NCBI GenBank assembly: GCA_963576475.1
Contig: OY754972.1
Location: forward strand, 15,006,572-15,070,571
Direction of reading: 5' to 3'
Source: Molanna angustata
Lineage: Eukaryota > Arthropoda > Insecta > Trichoptera > Molannidae
Length of the DNA stretch: 64,000 nt
A model generated the notes under the pieces. It was not told where the DNA came from. It made no database searches and saw nothing but the letters and a program-made list of their open reading frames with translations. Positions 60,701 through 64,000 of this stretch are shown piece after piece (positions within the stretch are counted from its first letter, which is position 1; the number at the start of each line of letters is the position of its first letter). A program made the translations under genes and the position numbers.

Positions 60701-61666
60701 TTACACTCGGACCAGGGAAGAAACTTTGAATCAGCCGTATTCCAGGGAATTTGTGAAGCATTAGGAATTCGAAAGACGAGAACAACTGCTTTGCATCCAC
60801 AGTCGGATGGAATGGTGGAGCGAATGAATCGAACAATTGGAAGATTTTTGTCAAAAGCAGTTTCCGATCACCAGAAGGATTGGGACGAATACATCCACTT
60901 GTTCTTATTAGCTTATCGAGCGGCAATTCATGAGACAACAGGGCAAACACCGGCAAGTGTGATTTTTGGCCGTGAGTTACGGTTACCTTGCGACCTGCAG
61001 TATGGATCTAAGCCTGGAGAAGATCTAGTTGGAGAAGATTATGTGTCAGATCTTCGGAGGAAAATGAATGCTATACATGACCGTGTACGGTCCAATATTC
61101 AAGTAGCTAGTGACAAGATGAAGGAGCGATACGACATTAAAGCTGTGGAAGGTGGTTATCAGGCTGGAGACTTGGTTTGGTTATTTAATCCACAACGACG
61201 ACGAGGCTACTCACCAAAGCTTCAGAAATCCTGGGAAGGACCGTATGAAGTGATCAAAAGGATAAATGATGTGGTTTATCGTATACGAAGAAAACCAAAT
61301 GGAAAGCCAAGAGTGGTACATTTCAATCGCCTGGCTCCCTTTTTAGGTGATAACAAGGATGAGGAAAAAAATCCAGTTGCTCAAGTTTGCAATGTCCAAA
61401 GTGAAGAAAAGACCTTCGAGGAATTCATGATGACTCCTTATCGACGCACTCGCCATGGTGTGACTGTGGAAATTGAGCAAGACCTCTTCGATATCCCAGA
61501 AGATAATGTTTTAGCTTACTGTGTGGCTCAAGACATGAAGATGACTAGTGGTATAGCCAAAGTTATCATGAGAAAGTATGGGATGTTATATGAGCTAAAA
61601 GCCAAGAATCTGAGATTGGAGAAGCGGTCCATTCACAGCATGGAAAACAGCATTTATTCTACATGA
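57788..61666 (+). CDS. pol: Pol polyprotein: protease, RT, RNase H, integrase
   Basis: Open from before 57797 to TGA 61664-61666. Numbering from 57824 gives 1,280 codons without a stop. Aspartic protease: LLDTGAT with D40. RT: catalytic YLDD 454-457, preceded by DLKSGYWQ. RNase H: DTDAS 601-605. Integrase: zinc part H834-H841-C871-C874, catalytic D903, D963, E999 (exact D-x35-E). GPY/F module from W1137 (EGPYEV). A tail of about 100 residues follows. The order RT-RH-IN and GPY/F place it in Ty3/Gypsy. It overlaps the end of the nucleocapsid frame in the -1 frame, so a Gag-Pol frameshift near 57786-57797 is the likely expression route. All catalytic residues are present. Confidence 0.95.
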   Translation, partial: GKLKRVDGKGQLLTYITNASKRSAVVASFSGRDTSMFINGKVNGKNLKLLLDTGATMTIMRPDLLYNKKCITPTKWTLRTATGESASICGEIYANFQIGSSIFDHQVLVANIEEEVILGMDIMAKYGFQLDLKRRSLKIGDEDVLVQEREEFSTRVLAADVVTIPKQSEMLVRVNLDCVIPNGHVLVVESNANNEAGKGVLIARALIQNQKEILVRLMNINEYPVTVKKGAYLSVCSSVSSVTQNACIAQVSSEDVPKHLEDFVKDACKELTKEQSKQIRYLIAHYQDVFENASLSKGRTNVVQHQIDTGDARPIRQLPRRLPLAKRAEADQIIQDMERDSVIEPSSSPWCSPVVLVKKKDGSTRFCVDFRLLNNVTKKDSYPLPRIDDTLDTLAGCKIFSTLDLKSGYWQVGLEPKDREKTAFSVGSGLWQFKVMPFGLCNAPATFERLMESVLRGLSWETCLVYLDDIIVLGKRFEEHLGNLEQVFSRLRSANLKLNCKKCILFRKQVNYLGHVVSEEGVAVDPEKIKAVRDWPVLKDKHEVRSFLGLSTYYRRFVPGFADIAKPLTKLTEESSEFIWDFKCQHAFEELKQVLINSPVLSYPRAEGMFILDTDASNVGIGSVLSQVQDGAERVIAYFSKVLSKPERNYCVTRRELLAVIKSVEHFRKYLYGRKFLLRTDHSALVWLLRFKNPEGQVARWIERLQEYDYDSEHRAGLHHRNADALSRRPCPEDCQHCNKAEEKFFIACRTTVVDNFWQDDEIRADQLEDPDLRFVMQWKENDQRPLWEEIASLSPNTKSYWAQWQSIVVENGLLKRVLENEDGTQQIQQLLIPRKRIPEVLKLLHNDVSGGHLGVKKTTEKIRQRFYWVNYNGDVKDWCRRCVTCATSNGPQKRRRAPMRQYNVGSPFERIAIDIAGSFPTTERGNKYILVAMDYFSKWTEAYALPNQEATTVAEVLVRELISRFGVPLELHSDQGRNFESAVFQGICEALGIRKTRTTALHPQSDGMVERMNRTIGRFLSKAVSDHQKDWDEYIHLFLLAYRAAIHETTGQTPASVIFGRELRLPCDLQYGSKPGEDLVGEDYVSDLRRKMNAIHDRVRSNIQVASDKMKERYDIKAVEGGYQAGDLVWLFNPQRRRGYSPKLQKSWEGPYEVIKRINDVVYRIRRKPNGKPRVVHFNRLAPFLGDNKDEEKNPVAQVCNVQSEEKTFEEFMMTPYRRTRHGVTVEIEQDLFDIPEDNVLAYCVAQDMKMTSGIAKVIMRKYGMLYELKAKNLRLEKRSIHSMENSIYST

Positions 61667-61998
61667 CGAATAAGGAAACGTCTGAGGAACGAGCAGAGTA
61701 TGCTCAGATGTGGAACTGTCTACGAAGTATGCGGGATCAAATGTTACAGTTGAATCTTATGAAGCTCGGCATTCCAAAGATCAGTGATGGTATGGATTGG
61801 AAAGTGGTTCGGAATATGATAGAAGAGATTTTTCATAATACTGGAATTAATGTTCTAGTTTGCTGCTATAATCCAAGATACAGTAAAAATATGAAAAAAA
61901 GTGTACCATGTTACTTTTTCAAAGCATCTCACTGTAGAGAAGGTTCAAAATGCCGATTTATTCATCTAGAGAATTCTGTTCGGGACGAACTGAACTAA
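61663..61998 (+). CDS. Third ORF of the LTR element: small CCCH zinc-finger protein
   Basis: 111 codons. The ATG at 61663 overlaps the pol TGA as ATGA, a layout that suits termination-reinitiation. The C-terminal part has C-x7-C-x5-C-x3-H (PCYFFKASHCREGSKCRFIH), a CCCH finger of the kind found in RNA-binding proteins. The N-terminal 70 residues look helical (QMWNCLRSMRDQMLQLNLMK) and are not recognised. There is no signal peptide or membrane segment, so it is not an envelope. The stop at 61996-61998 runs into the polypurine tract. A job in binding element RNA, or capture from a host CCCH gene, are both guesses. The frame is intact. Confidence 0.8.
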   Translation: MTNKETSEERAEYAQMWNCLRSMRDQMLQLNLMKLGIPKISDGMDWKVVRNMIEEIFHNTGINVLVCCYNPRYSKNMKKSVPCYFFKASHCREGSKCRFIHLENSVRDELN

Positions 61999-62009
61999 GA
62001 GGGAGGCAG
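61997..62009 (+). other. Polypurine tract
   Basis: AAGAGGGAGGCAG directly before the 3' LTR, with one C interruption. It serves as plus-strand primer. Confidence 0.75.
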
Positions 62010-62223
62010 TGTTATGAAATTAAGTACTATTTCTATTTAAATTGAAAATTTAAATAGAAATATTTTGAAAATAAGAACCCAAGAAAAATGAAAACAAAAG
62101 ATGGAGCAGTGAGTTGGAAAAACTAGACAAACCTTGTAAAAATATAAATTGTAGAAATATAAATTGTAAAAATAAATAAGACTTTGAACCATAATAAAAT
62201 AAATAAATATAAATTTCGGTACA
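62010..62223 (+). repeat. 3' LTR (214 bp)
   Basis: Same length and, by eye, the same sequence as the 5' LTR. Confidence 0.95.
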
Positions 62224-62227
62224 ATAA
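62224..62227 (+). repeat. Target-site duplication ATAA, right
   Basis: Matches 56279-56282. Confidence 0.85.
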
Positions 62228-62492
62228 CATACTTACTCCACTAACGCACGTTATAAACCTAAGTATTGCTGTGGGCACATTTCCTGAGCATCTAAAAAAG
62301 GCGTATATTGTTCCAATATTTAAGGATGGTAATCCACGAAATTATCGACCTATAGCACTTTTAAATACATTGTCGAAAATATATGAAAAAGCTATCAACA
62401 TACAACTAATACATTTCTTAAATCACAACAAATTACTTACTGCGCAACAATTTGGATTTCGGCCTGGTTTGGGAGTCAACGATGAATTTTAA
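62228..62492 (+). pseudogene. LINE ORF2 reverse transcriptase, first block after the insertion
   Basis: Continues the RT in the frame left at 56282: FPEHLKKAYIVPIFKDG, NYRPIALLNT and QFGFRPG, RT motifs before the catalytic A box. The frame is lost at about 62480 (TGAATTTTAA gives a stop at 62490-62492), then about 30 bases lie in a third frame before the next open block. Confidence 0.85.
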
Positions 62493-62521
62493 CGTTACAG
62501 AATTTATAACAAAGTCACTGG

Positions 62522-63694
62522 ATGCAAAAAATAAATGTAATTGGTATTTATCTAGATCTTGCCAAAGCATTCGATTCTGTCTCACATAAAATATTAATTC
62601 AAAAAATTAGGAAAATAACCATTAATGAGTTGACTATAAAATGGTTCCAGTCATATTTAAGAAACAGAATGCAGGCGGTCAGATTGGGTGGCGTAATTAG
62701 TTCATTCTCTCCAATTGAATATGGGGTACCTCAAGGAAGTGTATTGGGACCAACGCTGTTTCTCCTTTTTATAAATGATATGAATAAATTGGATATTGGT
62801 GGTTCCATAATTTCTTTTGCTGATGATACGGTGTTATTGTTTAGTTCTCACAATTGGGCTCAAACGCATTCTATTGCTGAGCAGGGAATGATCATCGTAA
62901 AAAAATGGCTAGATAATAATTTACTGACATTAAATATCGGAAAAACCAAATATATGACATTTAGCATAGATAATCGACAACAACCTGAGGAGTCCTCTTC
63001 ATTTATTACTATCCATAATAACTGTGATTTGCCTCTAAACTGCTCCTGCCCCAAACTACTTAGAGTTAGTAGTTATAAATATCTTGGCATAACAATTGAC
63101 AGAAATCTTCGATGGACAACACATGTGGAGATAACTGCGAAAAAAATTCGCCAACTGATATATGTTTTTAGAAATATAAGAGAAATTTTCGACCTAAATA
63201 CGTTAAAAGTGTTGTATTATGCTCTTGGACAAACGTCAGTCTCTTATGGGATTATAGGTTGGGGTGGTTTAGCTAAGACCAACCTATTTCCCATCTCAAC
63301 CGCGCAAAAATCACTACTGCGGGTCATTTGTCGAATACCTTTCAGATATCCATCAAATCAGCTTTTTTCGGAATTCAAGGTCCTTGATGTTAGACAACTC
63401 TATATTAGAACAATAGTCATTCAACTACATAAAAACCCAGCAATATATAAACCACAATACACCCTTACTTTTAATACAAGAAATAGACATTTGCTGCAAC
63501 CGACTCATACACAGACTACTTTTGCCCAGAGACACTACACATTTTTAGCACCCAGAATATATAATATGGTTATGTCTGATATCTTGGACTTAGTACAGCC
63601 GAGTGGGCATAATTTTGGAAAGCTGGTTACTGATTGGTTGATTCGGAGAGGCAGGGAAGAGTCAGAGAGAGACTTGACGTTTGTCCTAAGATAA
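62522..63694 (+). pseudogene. LINE ORF2 reverse transcriptase core and C-terminus
   Basis: 390 open codons. Catalytic A box YLDLAKAFDSVSH with D12; B-type GVPQGSVLGP at about 68-77; catalytic FADD 99-102; then KTKYMTF, YKYLGITID, the thumb, and the C-terminal block with PFRYPSNQLF and APRIYN, which matches the CR1-like tail type. It ends at TAA 63692-63694. The core itself looks intact, but it is separated from its N-terminal half by frameshifts and the nested element. Confidence 0.85.
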
Positions 63695-64000
63695 TTTTAA
63701 TATAATTTACAATCAAAATCTTTTTCATACACCCTTTTACACATATCCACACACGCAAACACACCCTCACATTAACAAAAACACAAAGACACCTAATATT
63801 TTTTTTCATGTACCTACAATTGTATTTTATATGTACTTTTTTATATTTTTTTTTATGACTTAAAATGTGTACTTTTGTACTTTATTATTTGTATTTTTTA
63901 TAATTTTTTTGTGCCTTAGATATTAAGAATTCACGTAGCTGAAATTTATGCTTATTTATTGCCTAGTCACTAGGCAAAGCCTGTTCTGAGGTAATAAATT
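63695..64000 (+). other. LINE 3' region
   Basis: An A/C-rich part (CACACGCAAACACACCCTCA), then T-rich sequence, then TGCCTAGTCACTAGGCAAAGC, which holds the 9-base inverted repeat GCCTAGTCACTAGGC usable as a 3' stem-loop. It ends with TAATAAATT at the window edge. Confidence 0.6.

Larger units (their letters stand above)
56283..62223 (+). mobile_element. Ty3/Gypsy-type LTR retrotransposon, 5,941 bp
   Basis: Full-length: 214-bp LTRs (56283-56496, 62010-62223), primer-binding site, gag, pol, a third ORF and a polypurine tract. The domain order in pol (protease, RT, RNase H, integrase with GPY/F) defines Ty3/Gypsy. The LTRs show no difference by eye, so the insertion is recent. No envelope gene is present. 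The only visible lesion is a frame change at an A8 run late in gag. Confidence 0.95.
52720..64000 (+). other. Collagen intron continuing past the window
   Basis: Starts at GTAAGT. No further Gly-X-Y exon was seen up to 64000. It carries repeat C with an inserted retroelement tail and a LINE with a nested LTR element, both in the orientation of the host gene. Nothing identifiable was seen in 53280-53990. Confidence 0.7.
54000..64000 (+). mobile_element. CR1-superfamily-like LINE, broken, with nested LTR element
   Basis: Order: a 5' region without a recognisable ORF1 (about 54000-54785), endonuclease (54786-55922), an RT start, then the LTR element 56283-62223, RT continuation (62228-63694) and a 3' region ending in GCCTAGTCACTAGGCAAAGC and GAGGTAATAAATT at the window edge. 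About 4 kb without the insert. It carries at least three frameshifts and one in-frame stop, so it is a dead copy. The 5' boundary is approximate. Confidence 0.8.

Overview
This window looks like a stretch of a large, AT-rich, TE-laden insect genome, most likely a lepidopteran. The signs are introns of tens of kb, abundant short TAGGTACCTA-type motifs, Helitron ends (A|TC...CTAG|T), tRNA-headed SINEs and moth-type non-LTR tails. The order-level call rests on recognition of repeat types and is moderately confident; no search was run.

The only host gene I can support is one collagen gene on the + strand, read as four small exons that together hold 276 coding bases spread over about 46 kb: 6925-6996, 42214-42261, 48799-48907 and 52673-52719. 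All four have clean AG/GT borders and their reading phases join without a break (0/0, 0/0, 0/1, 1/0). The order is the end of a thrombospondin-N/laminin-G-like domain, a short linker, an acidic and proline-rich linker, then the first Gly-X-Y triplets. This is the layout of a multiplexin (collagen XV/XVIII type). Earlier and later exons must lie outside the window, or inside its introns where I could not recognise them.

Everything else is intronic or upstream sequence filled with repeats. From 1 to 6924: an alternating two-type minisatellite, tails of several non-LTR retrotransposons, tRNA-derived SINEs and a perfect heat-shock element. From 6997 to 42213: MITE families, a 670-bp foldback element, a canonical short Helitron, four related hairpin MITEs (three here), a mariner remnant, a cluster of about 1-kb rolling-circle elements with central CA repeats and an exact head-to-tail junction, several complex minisatellites and a TTAA-flanked piggyBac-like MITE. 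From 42262 to 52672: more copies of the same families, including an inverted rolling-circle copy and a dimeric tRNA-like SINE.

From about 54000 to the right edge lies a broken CR1-superfamily-like LINE. A 5,941-bp Ty3/Gypsy-type retrotransposon (56283-62223) is nested in it, with two 214-bp LTRs that look identical and an ATAA target duplication. It has a Gag with an N-terminal SAP-like motif and coiled coil, a CCHC knuckle in a shifted frame, an uninterrupted Pol (protease, RT, RNase H, integrase with D-D35-E, GPY/F) and, in the place where env usually sits, a small third ORF with a CCCH zinc finger that overlaps the pol stop as ATGA. That third ORF is the most unusual coding feature of the window.
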